Assembly: GCA_021464525.1 (NCBI GenBank)
Contig: JADRCO010001166.1
Coordinates: 1 to 21,835 of the forward strand
Origin: Rhizophagus sp. LPA8_4_AMF
Taxonomy: Eukaryota; Glomeromycota; Glomeromycetes; Glomerales; Glomeraceae
Direction: 5' to 3'
Length of the DNA: 21,835 bases
Shown: positions 1 through 10,233 of the stretch, piece after piece
How positions within the stretch are numbered: position 1 is the first letter of the stretch
How the letters are laid out: each line of letters starts with the position of its first letter
Notes under the pieces: generated by a model
Database searches by the model: none
What the model was told of the DNA's origin: nothing
Seen by the model: only the letters and a program-made list of their open reading frames with translations
Translations under genes and position numbers: made by a program

Positions 1-2440
1 ATAAAATTTTCATAATATATGTAATTTATTGTTACATACAAGTTTACTTATGGAATAAAAAGTAGTTTCATTAGTAAAAAAAAAGTTTACTATGGAAGGC
101 CTTTATTGTGCGATTCAGGTGACGCGCGTCAGGTATCAAATCTATATCTGACGCACAACATATATATAGTATACTTATCAATTAATCTAGAACTCAAGAT
201 AGACTTTATGAAAACTGGGTTAACTTTCTCTTTAATTAACATCTATGGAATATCTATTTATCGTGAATTAATAATCATTAATAAAAATAATTCATCGTCC
301 ACATCAAAATTATCATTAGTTGTCTTACTTGTCTAACATTATTTCATTATTTCAAATTATAAATTTGGTATCTTATTCGGGAGTCGTTAGATGTAAATTT
401 TCTATTAGAATTAGTATTTCAACTCCTATACATTGAGAAATTTCAAAAATAATAAAATTTTCATTTCAACAAATATTTCAAATTATTGTTCACGTGATTA
501 AAAATGTGAGTGATATATATTTTTCTCTATTAAAACATATCGCAATTGTCGCATATAAATACCTATAATTTGCAATTCTCGGCAGGGCATTTTACACATA
601 ATTTTTTACTACTGTATACCAGCCAGCGATTTTCATAGTAAATTTTAACAAAAAATCTAATTTTATAGTGTCAGTTCTCATTTAAAATTTGCAATTTTGA
701 AGCCATTCTCATGATTTTTTTTTATGAGAAACAGTACGCAAGTCAGGAATTTGTTTAATACCTTTGAAATTTTAAATTATAATAAAAGCCTATCAATATT
801 TATTTGCATTCTAGTTCTAGATATACCAATAAAATTATGTACAGTCCCGCCGATTATTAACGAATATTCTTTAAAACAATGATGTAATAGCAAGGTTGGG
901 TTCGTCTGTCAATATGATTTAATACTAGTCATAGATAAAGAAGCTAGTTTTCTTTTTATGTCGTATTTTTTGTTTATAAAAAGAAACAAAAATTAATGAA
1001 AAATTAAAGATGGAGGAACTTGAGTTCGGAACTTAATATAACGATTCGGGGTAAACAATTTGGCTTATTACATATTTTCCTTGAACCAAATTATTTATAA
1101 TAAATCTTATTACTAAGTGCCTTTATATATTTTTATTACGCGAGTCAGTTACCTGCGGCACTAACTACTTTGACCCGCACTATACCTCGTTTAATTGAGT
1201 TAAGTTCGGTATTTGTTTTATCGAATACTTGATATAGCAGAATCTGATCGTATTATAACTATTATATGTTTGAATCACAGATTAAAATAATTGAAAAAAA
1301 GGTATAGAAAATAAATATTTGCTTGTTGTACGTCAACCTGGTAAAAGGATTGACACTAAACATAGAGTGTATTCGCTGTTTGCGGCAAGGTATAATTCAA
1401 ATATTACGAAATCTATGATATTTGTAACTAGATTTATAGATTTATAAAATTTCTTTAGAAAATTTCTCTTGACACAATTTTAGCAAAAAAAAAATATTTT
1501 ATTATAAATAAAAATATTAATAGTTTTGCAAAAACAGCAGCTACCCATCAGCCGTAGTTTATACAAATTACCCCTAAATAGAATGAATCCGCAGCGGGCA
1601 ACTTGTGCGACGTAACCCCTATAAATTCTATAAGTTGAGGCGTTAACAAAAAAAAGACTTCTGTTATTAAACACGTTCATGTTTAAGAAATGAGCGAAAA
1701 AATACCAAAAGTTTTTGTTCATAACTTCAGCAGACGTTGAGTTGTAGTTGAATCCTATAAATCCAAAATATGTATCAGTTCAGGTACTAGTTTGGAACAT
1801 TTAATAATTTTTGATTGTTTACACCAGTTTCTCAGTTAAAAAATTTTTTATACTTACAGCATTAAATGTACGAAAGGTTATTACGATTATTACGCATTTA
1901 TTTTGTTTATTTTTGATTTATAACACAATTTAATTTCATTAATTAGTTCAAAGATTGGTGTTAAAAGAAGTCAAGAATTGTGAAATGAGTTACAATTCCG
2001 GATTCACAAGAGTATTAGAGTAATTATTTTTCTGAAACTAAATTTATCACACGTGTGAGTAATGGGACTGAACATTTTTTGAAATCAATTTCACAGATTT
2101 TAAGTTATGCTAATGGAGACGGACAAAAATTAAAAACATTTCATCAGTAATCTAAAATTTAGAAATTGGAATTTAACCAAATTTGAAGAAAATTCATTTA
2201 ATTCCAACAAATCACTATACATATATGTATGATTCATAGAAAAACTTTTATTTCTATTTTTCGAAGTTTTGGTGCTGTTAGTGAATTTGTTAACAAATTT
2301 CAGGATGAGATAAGTGAGTATTCTGTTATAAATAAATAAAAATAAATATGTATATATATTTTTTAAATGAGCTAAAAAAATTTTTTTTTTCATATTATCA
2401 GAATATTTCCGTATATTATTAAGCGATAATATTATATCAG
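1..2440. other. AT-rich stretch without a recognisable gene
   Basis: No convincing gene is seen. Open frames here are short and low in complexity; for example the minus-strand frame at 2130-2393 is mostly K, N, F, L and I codons. Small structures are visible: a 10-bp GC palindrome at 121-130 (GACGCGCGTC) between TTGTGCG (107-113) and its complement CGCACAA (about 152-158); an 11-bp perfect inverted repeat at 949-959 / 976-986; and a TCACGTGA octamer at 490-497. The patch at 1530-1625 is less AT-rich than its surroundings and could be old coding debris, but I recognise nothing in it. Confidence 0.5.
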
Positions 2441-2679
2441 TTTTGAGTTCTTTCAGACCAATACATCATATCCAGAAAATTTACAAGCATCAGCGCTCGT
2501 TGAACATTTATGTTATTATTTACGACTTTGCTAATAATCTAATTTTGTACAAAATCATATTTATGATTTTTTTACCGAAGTTAATCACACACCAACGGTT
2601 CCATTGTTACCATTATAACCTGAAAATAAAAATTGTCCTTACCCCGAGAAAGAGAAAATTATTATATGGAAAATTATTT

Positions 2680-3031
2680 ATTCAAGTGATAAGAGAGGAT
2701 TTGTTAATACAGTCTCACATAATGTGTGCACAGGGTGTATCATTAGTGCGCTCGAACAGTTTGAGTTCTTACAGATACGCTGGCCGCTTAGGTGGGCTTG
2801 CAAAATTTAAAAAGAGGAATGGTCTTAAACGTCGTAAACTTCATGGAGAATCAGCAAGTGTTTCTGTGGTAACAATTTCTTAAGAAAAAGAGCGACTTCA
2901 ACAAATTTTACAACGATATGGGATAGAGTGTATATGATATCATTTATTGAATCAAAGATACCAAGAGACAAATATATGACATGGATAAAGTTGTTGACGA
3001 ACTTTTTGATCGGTTGCCACCTTTTACTTGA
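2680..3031 (+). pseudogene. Decayed pogo/Tigger-like transposase (CENP-B-type helix-turn-helix, start of DDE domain)
   Basis: The plus-strand frame ending at 2881 carries a stretch reading GLAKFKKRNGLKRRKLHGES (about 2795-2854). This matches the signature of the second helix-turn-helix (CENP-B/Tc5 type) of pogo/Tigger transposases, usually GWLxxFKxRxxIxxxxLHGE. After a stop the same frame continues EKERLQQILQRYG, the usual linker. A shifted frame at 2969-3028 then gives IYDMDK...ELFDRLPP, which resembles the motif IYNxDETGLFYRLPP that holds the first catalytic aspartate. Here the aspartate remains but the following acidic residue is lysine. In-frame stops, a frameshift and the absence of the remaining catalytic residues show that it is dead. 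The N-terminal part of the frame (from 2443) is not recognisable. The family call rests on remembered motifs only. Confidence 0.6.
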
Positions 3032-3195
3032 TTAACTTAAAGGATGATCTTGGAAGAAGATCTTTTTGTATCCGCTGGTACACTTAGAATATCGCAACAA
3101 CAACAAACACCTAGTAATGTAAATTTTAGCTAAACCAACAGAATTATTTGATCCAGAAGCAAAGACAGTGACGGATTTATTTTTGAAGAAGAGTA

Positions 3196-3990
3196 TGTCT
3201 TGTAATTGATGGTAAGCATTTTATTCTTGCGGTCATTAGTCATTACATTTCGTTCTTCCAATAATATATGCTAATAAAGTTTTTTTTTCAACAGGGAAAG
3301 AACAATATGTAATAGTGATATGGATAGAGCATTAGTGATTAATGCATTTTTATTCTGAGAGTTACTTTTTTCCACTTTTTGTGTTTTTAGTGAAATATTA
3401 AAAAATAATAGAGTATTTAATTTTCACGTTGATGAAGATGACAAAATCTCAAATTATTTCATCAGTGTAACTTAGGAATGGAAAAAGTTCGCTGTTGAAC
3501 GGTTTGGATCGACCGGTCTCTGATAAATTTCTGATATGAATTGACTTAGATCTGAACCGAACCGATTATGGATCGAAACGGGTCAGTTCAATAGTATCAG
3601 TTCAGAACCGAGTGAGTCGTTCCCCATCCCTAAGTGTAACTGTTATGGTCTGCAATTGATGGTAAGCATTTTATTCTTACGATTATGATTTTTTTACCTT
3701 TTAATAACATATAATTAAATTTTTGTTTTTTTTTCAGTAGGAGAGTATAATGTGTAATGGCGATCCGTTCCTCTGTGTATTCCATTTTCTTTCACGTTTT
3801 CGTATTTTTGGTGAACGCAAATCATATAACTTCTCATGGTGTATAAAAGAGATATTTTCATGTTAATGAAGATGGATAAACTCAACTATATCATAAGTGA
3901 ATCCATTATGGTATGTAATTGATGTAAGAATATTATCTTGTGACATGATATTTTGTTCTCAATGTATATTAATAAAGCCTTTTTTTCAGT
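3196..3990 (+). repeat. Three-copy tandem repeat carrying intron-like segments
   Basis: The motif TGYAATTGATG followed by GTAAG begins units at about 3201, 3651 and 3914. After each comes a T-rich tract ending in CAG, with CTAATAAAG or TTAATAA-type branch sequence just upstream. The intron-like intervals are 3212-3294 (83 nt), 3662-3737 (76 nt) and 3924-3989 (66 nt). The segment after each CAG is also related: units 1 and 2 share a T-rich block and a block reading roughly CACGTTGATGAAGATG (unit 1, about 3426-3441) or CATGTTAATGAAGATG (unit 2). The unit is about 265-285 bp once the inserted element in unit 1 is removed; unit 3 is partial. Exon-like parts contain stops in the frames I checked, so this is probably a duplicated gene fragment that decayed, lying just after the transposase remnant. 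I do not recognise the encoded peptide. Confidence 0.6.
3473..3632. mobile_element. 160-bp non-autonomous hAT-like element (MITE)
   Basis: The left end reads TAGGAATGGAAAAAG and the complement of the right end reads TAGGGATGGGGAACG. Both resemble the YAGGGATGG-type termini common in hAT elements. The element is bounded by a perfect 9-bp direct repeat AGTGTAACT (3464-3472 and 3633-3641). hAT elements normally duplicate 8 bp, so one base is probably shared between terminus and target. The interior has complementary GAACGGTTTGGATCG-like and CGATCCATAATCGG-like arms and no coding capacity. It interrupts the first unit of the tandem repeat. Confidence 0.7.
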
Positions 3991-4529
3991 AGGGACAGAT
4001 CTATCCAAATGGATTCTGAAAAGTCATTTATCGTACCATAAAAATTCAGAAAGCAACATCTTGTTCTCGACTTTAATCAACAAATATAATCTATTCATTA
4101 GCAGGATGAGGATATTAGATTAACAGGGATTTATGGAAGGATCCAGAGTCCTTTATGTAACACTTTTATATTATCAAAAGGGCTTTGATCTGGATGGTAT
4201 TAGGGATCCGAATCAGGTCAAATGTCAATCTGAATGGATTCATCCGAAAAAACAATGTCCAAATCATCCGTAAAAAGTTCTGGCGATTCGGGATGAATCT
4301 GAAAAATCGGCGACGGTTAATCGTTAAAATCGTAATTCTGGACAAATTCATAGTACTTTCCGGATTTGTGTAGTACAAAAATTGTAGTCGGAGAAATTAT
4401 CTTCTTCCAAATAAAATCGCAAATTTAGTTTATATTTTTTCTTTCATAATGGATTCTGTTTCCTAGTAGATAGTATGGTAGTACAGATGCGCTATATTAC
4501 TATCTTTAATAATGGTATAGAAATCCTCA
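3991..4529. other. No gene; imperfect inverted repeat near 4230-4310
   Basis: No supported gene. The overlapping open frames at 4166-4378 are on opposite strands of one repeat-like patch. That patch contains GGATTCATCCGAA (about 4236-4248) and an inverted, slightly altered copy near 4286-4300 (ATTCGGGATGAATCT), so it is more likely a degraded inverted-repeat element than a gene. Confidence 0.35.
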
Positions 4530-4537
4530 CATATATT

Positions 4538-4651
4538 CAGTGTTGTGACTGGGACTGGGACATATCCTTGGATGGGACAGGACGGGACAATTGAAATTGG
4601 ATTTGGACGGGACATCAAATTTTTGTGGGACACTGTCACGCTATATCACTG
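4538..4651. mobile_element. 114-bp hAT-like MITE with CAGTG termini
   Basis: The left end is CAGTGTTGTGACTGGGACTG and the right end reads in complement CAGTGATATAGCGTGACAGTG. CAGTG termini are typical of hAT elements. Flanking octamers CATATATT (4530-4537) and CATATAAT (4652-4659) match at 7 of 8 positions, the target duplication length expected for hAT. The inside is rich in GGGAC motifs (GGGACTGGGACA, GGGACAGGACGGGACA). There is no coding capacity. Confidence 0.6.
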
Positions 4652-4659
4652 CATATAAT

Positions 4660-5364
4660 ACACGATTCTGATAAATTTAGTATACGGAATTGATAACAAC
4701 TAAGTTCTGTGAAATGCATCGCATTTAACAATAATTTTGAAATAGTTATAATGTGGTTGTTGATGATGCTGAAATTGAGCAAAACAACATATGTAACTTA
4801 TGTATGTATACATGTATATGAACCAATGGAATATAGTATCACGTGTGGTATAATTCCAATTCGTGTTATGTGAAGAATCTGAAGAGTTTGAGTCTCTGAG
4901 AATTAGGAAATTTTATTAGTTGATATTTAAAATAATTCTTTTGACATGCAGTTATTCACAATTTATTTAATTGATAGCTTTATTGTAATGCGAGTTAACT
5001 CAGTGTTGCACATTTATTCCGATCATTAAACGTATAGTAATGAAAATTTCAAATACACGATGAAAATTATATAGATTAACTAAGTTTTTTTGAAGTATCA
5101 TAAATAATTACGATCAAAATAAATGAATGGTTAGGAACTGGTTAGAGAAGGAGAGACGTTAATTTATATACTGTATAAGAGTTTATATAAATCACACTAT
5201 ACTCTCTTCCTATTATATCCGTGATTCTGAAAGACTAAGTTGATGAAATTAAGCAGTCTTTACAGTACTAACACAATAGCCAAGGAGAAACATGTTTTTT
5301 TTTGCTTTTTTGCAAAGGGCTCGCTTTGAGTGCTACTTCATGTTCTTGCATGCTGGAGCATGCC
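4660..5364. other. AT-rich stretch without a recognisable gene
   Basis: No supported gene, RNA gene or element. It contains TCACGTGTGG near 4849, a relative of the TCACGTGA octamers found elsewhere in the window. Confidence 0.5.
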
Positions 5365-5367
5365 TTA

Positions 5368-5541
5368 CGGCAACCTTTTTGTAGACCTAATTGGTACTTC
5401 AGTCATGTTGGCCACTGGTTTGATACTCTCTTCAGCAATTGGACTTAGAATATCAAAGCGGCTATTCACGGTTGGGGTACCTGCCGCCTGTTCCTGGTTG
5501 GAGTGTTCGGCGGCTGTTCCTACATAGGTGTGATTGTAATA
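5368..5541 (-). pseudogene. GC-richer coding remnant, protein unknown
   Basis: This patch is clearly richer in G+C than its surroundings. On the minus strand an open frame of 58 codons runs from a stop upstream (TAA at 5542-5544) to TAA at 5365-5367. It gives a hydrophilic, normal-looking peptide including EQAAGTPTVNSRFDILSPIA and later EVPIRSTKRLP. The RFDIL-type motif after a Pro/Thr/Ser-rich linker recalls N-terminal parts of retroelement ORFs, but that is a weak resemblance. No start codon or splice pattern defines a complete gene. The plus-strand open frames over the same bases (5330-5527, 5439-5645) read as cysteine- and tryptophan-rich antisense shadows. Confidence 0.3.
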
Positions 5542-5834
5542 TTACTACCAAGAATAGTATAAAAAGAAAGAGGACTATCAGACGTCCAGCAGAAAGTGGT
5601 ATATTAAAAATATTGGCCAAATTTCATTCAAATGGTTTAGAATAATAGACAGTTATTAAGTACGCAAGTTTCAAGATGACAAGACATGTTAATTGTGCGA
5701 TTCCACTGTGGTAACCTATTACTACTATTAGCGAACAAAGAAACTGGTATACCATTATTGGGATAACAAACCATACGTGATCAAATAATCTGTATATAGT
5801 ACACCAAATAAAATCTTGTTTTTTCACTCCACAG

Positions 5835-5936
5835 AAGATCAGCATCTGTTTGAAAAGTGGACAAGATCTTGTAGATGCAGAAAGGAAGAAGTCCTACGGT
5901 AACTACTACGAACATTATAGATACGGGCAGGAGTAA
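5835..5936 (+). other. Possible exon fragment of 33 codons after a good splice acceptor
   Basis: A pyrimidine-rich tract ending in CAG (5820-5834) is followed by a 33-codon frame to TAA at 5934-5936, in a locally GC-richer patch. It gives a hydrophilic peptide containing SGQDLVDAERKKSYGNYYEH. No upstream exon with a compatible donor was found. The minus strand is also open here (5839-6033, 64 codons), so the strand is uncertain. It may be debris of a former gene together with 5368-5541. Confidence 0.2.
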
Positions 5937-6039
5937 AAGCCAATAGTCGCTGGATTGGATCGGTTGATATAGAGAAAAAAAAGTAATATGCTAATACATC
6001 GTGTTGATCTGTGGTGAAATTAATTGTATACAAATGCGA

Positions 6040-8115
6040 TAATGATTGTAAAGACGTATGGTTTATATCTCCTCTTTGTGAATGACAGATTATCGTTTAT
6101 CGCAATTCAAAAATTTTTTTTTTGCAAATTATTAATTTTAAAAGTTTTTGCATTTTTATATTAGCGTTAGTAAAAAAAGTCAATAGAAAATTCTGTCCTC
6201 TAGGATTTAGTAATGAAAAAAAATGTTGTTACTCAATATATTATCAATTGTATGTAATAAATTAACTGAACAAAGTTTAACATTACAACAAAGATTTAAA
6301 TATTTTAACAACTGAATTTTGAAAAAACTTAATTAATTTGAATAGTTATTTTAAACCATAATTAATCACAGAGTATAGTAATAAAAAAAAAAGATAATCT
6401 TACTTGTATGCATTATTAAAACAAAATTTGTTAATATTTTTCATCTTCAACCTGGATAAATGCACATGTAAAATGATGAAAAGGAAAAAAAAGTATGCTC
6501 ATCTTAATTTATTGTAAGGGAGTTAAAGTACCTTTATGCTATCTTTGGAGACCGTACAATAAAGAAAATTTGATTTTAATTTCCCAGGTCACTCACTTTA
6601 ACTATTATTTGAAAATAATCTAGCGACTATCAATTTTCTTCTATATTACTTTTTTTAACAATGCTATTAAAAAAAATGTACGTTATACAGTATGTTATTA
6701 TTCAGCAGTATGCAAATTATCTAAGTTCAAGAGTGGCAATTTTCTAAACGCGTAGCTTATTTGTCTGCCAATCAGCACGTCTTATTGTCACGTGATATCA
6801 AAAAAAAACTAAACAAATGTTTAATGGCAAATTATGGAACGTTTTGATTACTGTCTAACACTAAGGAAGAAAAAGTTGAAGACAAGAGGAAAAGAGAAGA
6901 ACTACTATAGAATGGGAGGATGTAAATACTAAAGAGAATTGTAAATTTTGTATACAATGCATGAATACTCTACATTTAGTCACCAAACAATCGCATTAGC
7001 TTATACAGTATATACTTTTTATGCTATGACAATGTTCCGTCATAATAAATAGTAACGAAATTATGAGCAACTTGGAAGCAAATTATATATATAATATGAT
7101 TATATGGGTAAAGTGAAAAGTTTATTTTAAAAGTAATTTCTTTTTCATTTTAATAACATGTTGCATACTTGCATTACAAAGGATTTATAATGAAGGTAAT
7201 ATACTTAACAGAAGAGGTACAGATAAAGAAAGCCCACTCAATTTTTTTAATAAACCAGTGATTATTCTATATTTTGTAGTACCTTTCTTTCAATATTTCA
7301 GTTAATTATAAACTGGCTGTAAAAAGCCTACGTCTATGCGGTATTCAGGAAAATAATTATAGGTCAACTATACCTGGCCAAGAGCAAGCATTAATAAAAT
7401 TTACTTGTAATCACTTAAAACTTACTTTAACATAAATTTAGGTTTTAAGAATAGTGAAGAATAGGATATAATTTAAGGATATTCAATAATTTGAAATATA
7501 TAAAAGCAAACATTTTATATTTATTAATTTGCAATATATTATATAGAGGTAAGCTTAAAATGTTCCATCTATCGCAAATTTAATAAATGAAATAATATAA
7601 TTTCTTCAAGATGTATTGAATATGATGAATAAATAAATCAGACCTAAAAAAAGAATTCTTATTACTCACGCGTGACGGCGTGAGTAACTAATTTAAATGT
7701 TATAAATTTTTGGATCTAAAGAATTCCGAACTATTTCTGTTTTATAAGAGATCGACACTCCACCTATATAGTGTTGCCTAGAAAATAAGGACATGATTAT
7801 TAATTCAACTTTCGAATGTGCTATAAGGACCATGCTTCTTTTTTTTTGAAAAATGAAACAATTTGCATTTAATAATTTTATTCAACCTGGAACCTATGAT
7901 ATACTTACTATGTCCGACTATTAAAAATTAGAAACCAACAAGAGTATAACACATGCAAAATTAGGGCATTTACCATTGGATATGATAATTCAAATTATTT
8001 AAAGTTTTAAACCAGTTTCTAATTCTAGCAAAAATGATTAGCCTTTAGTCAGATTCGTGCTTTAGTCTGAGAAAAATTGGATGCATTGTTAGAAGCTGAT
8101 TTGTGAATCCCTTTA
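6040..8115. other. Long AT-rich stretch with no recognisable gene
   Basis: No gene is supported. A 32-codon basic mini-frame starts at ATG 6834 and ends at TAA 6930-6932, about 40 bp after a TCACGTGA octamer (6788-6795); nothing shows that it is expressed. The one distinctive structure, a GC-rich hairpin at 7662-7687, is listed separately. Confidence 0.5.
7662..7687. repeat. Perfect GC-rich hairpin, 10-bp arms and 6-nt loop
   Basis: TTACTCACGC (7662-7671) and GCGTGAGTAA (7678-7687) are exact reverse complements around the loop GTGACG. The pairing stops abruptly on the outer side. It stands isolated in very AT-rich DNA. No gene ends beside it, so a terminator role is not suggested. Confidence 0.75.
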
Positions 8116-8116
8116 T

Positions 8117-8376
8117 TAGGGTTCGGCAATCATGTAACCGACAATCACTGATTAACATATTTTCTTTTTTGCGTAAGAATTACAAATGAAAACGTACGCA
8201 AAATCATGACAGACCACCATTAAATTCAAGATTACAAAAGAAAAAAAAAAAATTTTTTATGATTTATTCTTATGTCTAATTAAATTTATAAAATAATATT
8301 AATAATCGATAAAAAGCGGATTATCATTGAAATGTACAGTACCTGTCGGTTAAATGATTGTCAGTTCATCCAGTGT
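8117..8376. mobile_element. Inverted-repeat element, about 260 bp, ends uncertain
   Basis: CAATCATGTAACCGACA (8127-8143) and the complement of TGTCGGTTAAATGATTG (8344-8360) match at 16 of 17 positions. The outer left end TAGGGTTCGG (from 8117) would suit a hAT-type terminus, but the right end is diverged (complement TGGATGAACTGA) and I see no target duplication. The interior is AT-rich with no frame of interest. It is most likely an old non-autonomous DNA element. Confidence 0.45.
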
Positions 8377-8600
8377 TCATCTTCCACTTTCATACAATTT
8401 GTCTGATTTTTGTGATTTTGTCATATCATTTTGTATCACCATTCTTTTTAATGTACAATTAATTGGATAATACTTTTTAGTGCATCTACGTTCTAATAAA
8501 ATTAATTGACAAAATGACACGTAAATTTGCTATGGTCAAAAAAAGTAGTATTAATCTACTGTTGATATTGCTACTACTATTTATTATATGCTACCTGGTG

Positions 8601-8977
8601 TTATACTTGTAGCCGAAACCTCTCAGAGGTATGGCTGAATCTAAAATTCTGAAACCCAAGTCCGAAACTAGTGCCAAAATCCGAAACCCTGGCCGAAACT
8701 TTATATAGGCCAAAACTATCTTTTATTATAGGCCGAAAGTTTGAAACCTAACAAAACCATTTATAGATTTATACATAATTGTTAATTATTATTAATTAAA
8801 TTGCAAGAAAAAATTAAAATACTATTTACTTATTTACTACATGAAATAATTAAAAAAAAGTTATCAACTATGAATTTAAATTTCGTCATATCCACTTTTT
8901 TGAGTACTAATGTCTCAATAGAAAATCTTCGCGTTAGGACGCCTGCCTCGAAATTAGGGGGGTTTCGGCTATAAGTA
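8601..8977. mobile_element. 377-bp MITE with TACTTRTAGCCGAAACC termini
   Basis: TACTTGTAGCCGAAACC (8604-8620) and the complement of the right end (8961-8977), TACTTATAGCCGAAACC, match at 16 of 17 positions. The element is flanked by the 9-bp direct repeat TACCTGGTG (8592-8600 and 8978-8986); the exact boundary can slide by one or two bases. The left half repeats CCGAAA at least five times (about 8613-8730). No coding capacity. The superfamily cannot be named: the 8-9 bp duplication would suit hAT or Mutator-like elements. Confidence 0.65.
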
Positions 8978-8986
8978 TACCTGGTG

Positions 8987-10067
8987 CTATGGAGATTATA
9001 GATTATTACATTGAATAATAACTATTATTAGTCATACATTGAGTATTATTAAAAGAATTTTAGGTAGAATTTAAGAATATTCAGTATATTATATTTTTAT
9101 AAATTAATAATTAGCTATAAATAAGTTTGTATTAAATTTATTAAAAGGATGTTATTTAAATTTATACTTCTCCGCTAATTAATTACGTCGCATTTCGGCG
9201 AACGGATCAATTCACTATTTATTATAAAATTACTATGAATTAATTACGTCTGTCAAAATACAATTTAATTAGTAATTCGTCAATTTGACGAAAAGTATAT
9301 ATTTAATGAAACTTCATAATTTATTAAAAATTTAAAATTTTCAATTAAAGATAGAATAAAAAAGATAATTAAATTTCATAATCCTTATATTCTCTAATTT
9401 CAAATTTCTTAATAATACCCAAATTTTTATATTTCTCAATTATTTTCATATTTTCATTATTTAACATATACAGCAAGAATATATAGTATATTACTTCATC
9501 GTCAAAAAATCATTTATTCGTTAAAGAGAAGTATGGCTGCATTTCTTTCAAACATGTTTCGGACATGTGACAAAATAAGGTATTGTAAAATAAAATAAAC
9601 TCATTGTTTTATATATCGGCTTTATATGTACACATAATTAGGAATCCCATTAAAAACATTTTAGAATTGCGAGTAATTTTAATTATATACCGGTTTACCT
9701 TTTTTTTTATTGTTAACGACGTTTTTCAAGGACAGAGATATCGGACCGTAAATTCCTAAATTTCCGTAACAGGTAATTTAATCTGATAAAAATCATCGCA
9801 CCGAAATTTGACCTATTTGACGTGTTTAAAAGTGAATGAGTGTAAATTATCAAAATGTGCTACATTTATTTACGTCAAATACTTTATTCATTAAGGCGCA
9901 AAATTATTTAAATTATTTCTTTGTAATAAATAATATACTTGTCACCATAAAAAAATATAGTCTAATTAAATTTGAAAAAAAGTCAAACTAGGAAGCCAAT
10001 AAAGTGATGATAACAGATAAAAAGATTATTCTTATCGGAATTAGAATGAAAGGAATAATTTTGACAA
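8987..10067. other. AT-rich stretch without a recognisable gene
   Basis: No supported gene. A short direct repeat AATTAATTACGTC occurs near 9178 and again near 9239. Patches near 9650-9800 contain CCTAAATTT/CCGTAA words seen in the neighbouring MITEs, but no paired termini could be drawn. Confidence 0.45.
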
Positions 10068-10076
10068 CTCATTTTC

Positions 10077-10233
10077 ATAATCATGTATTTTTCCTAAAAA
10101 AATTTCCTAACTTTTAGGAATTCTACGCAATTCTAAATATAATCATTAATCATGTATTTTTCCTAAGAAAAATTTCCTAATTCAGTAAAATTCCTAAAGT
10201 TAGGAAATTTTTTTAGGAAAAATACATGATTAT
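10077..10233. mobile_element. 157-bp MITE with 37-bp perfect terminal inverted repeats and 9-bp target duplication
   Basis: Positions 10077-10113 are an exact reverse complement of the right end (10197-10233). After a one-base indel, the match extends a few bases further inwards. The ends read ATAATCATGTATTTTTCC... The element sits between perfect 9-bp direct repeats CTCATTTTC (10068-10076 and 10234-10242). A 9-bp duplication with long terminal repeats points to the Mutator-like superfamily, although no transposase is present to confirm it. A third, direct-orientation copy of the terminus lies inside (about 10148-10180: TAATCATGTATTTTTCC, then a one-base change), so the right half alone (10148-10232) is itself a hairpin. 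Confidence 0.85.

Noticed and set aside
106..336. 76-codon plus-strand frame
   Set aside because: The peptide is Asn/Ile/Leu-rich beyond the first residues and its beginning falls in a small GC palindrome; there is no support from context or paralogs.
1480..1722. 80-codon minus-strand frame with a less AT-rich centre
   Set aside because: Phe/Asn/Cys-rich with homopolymer-derived ends and no recognisable motif; noted only as possible debris.
4166..4378. Two opposite-strand open frames of 62-70 codons
   Set aside because: Both arise from an imperfect inverted-repeat patch and show Arg/Ile/Phe-rich composition without recognisable motifs.
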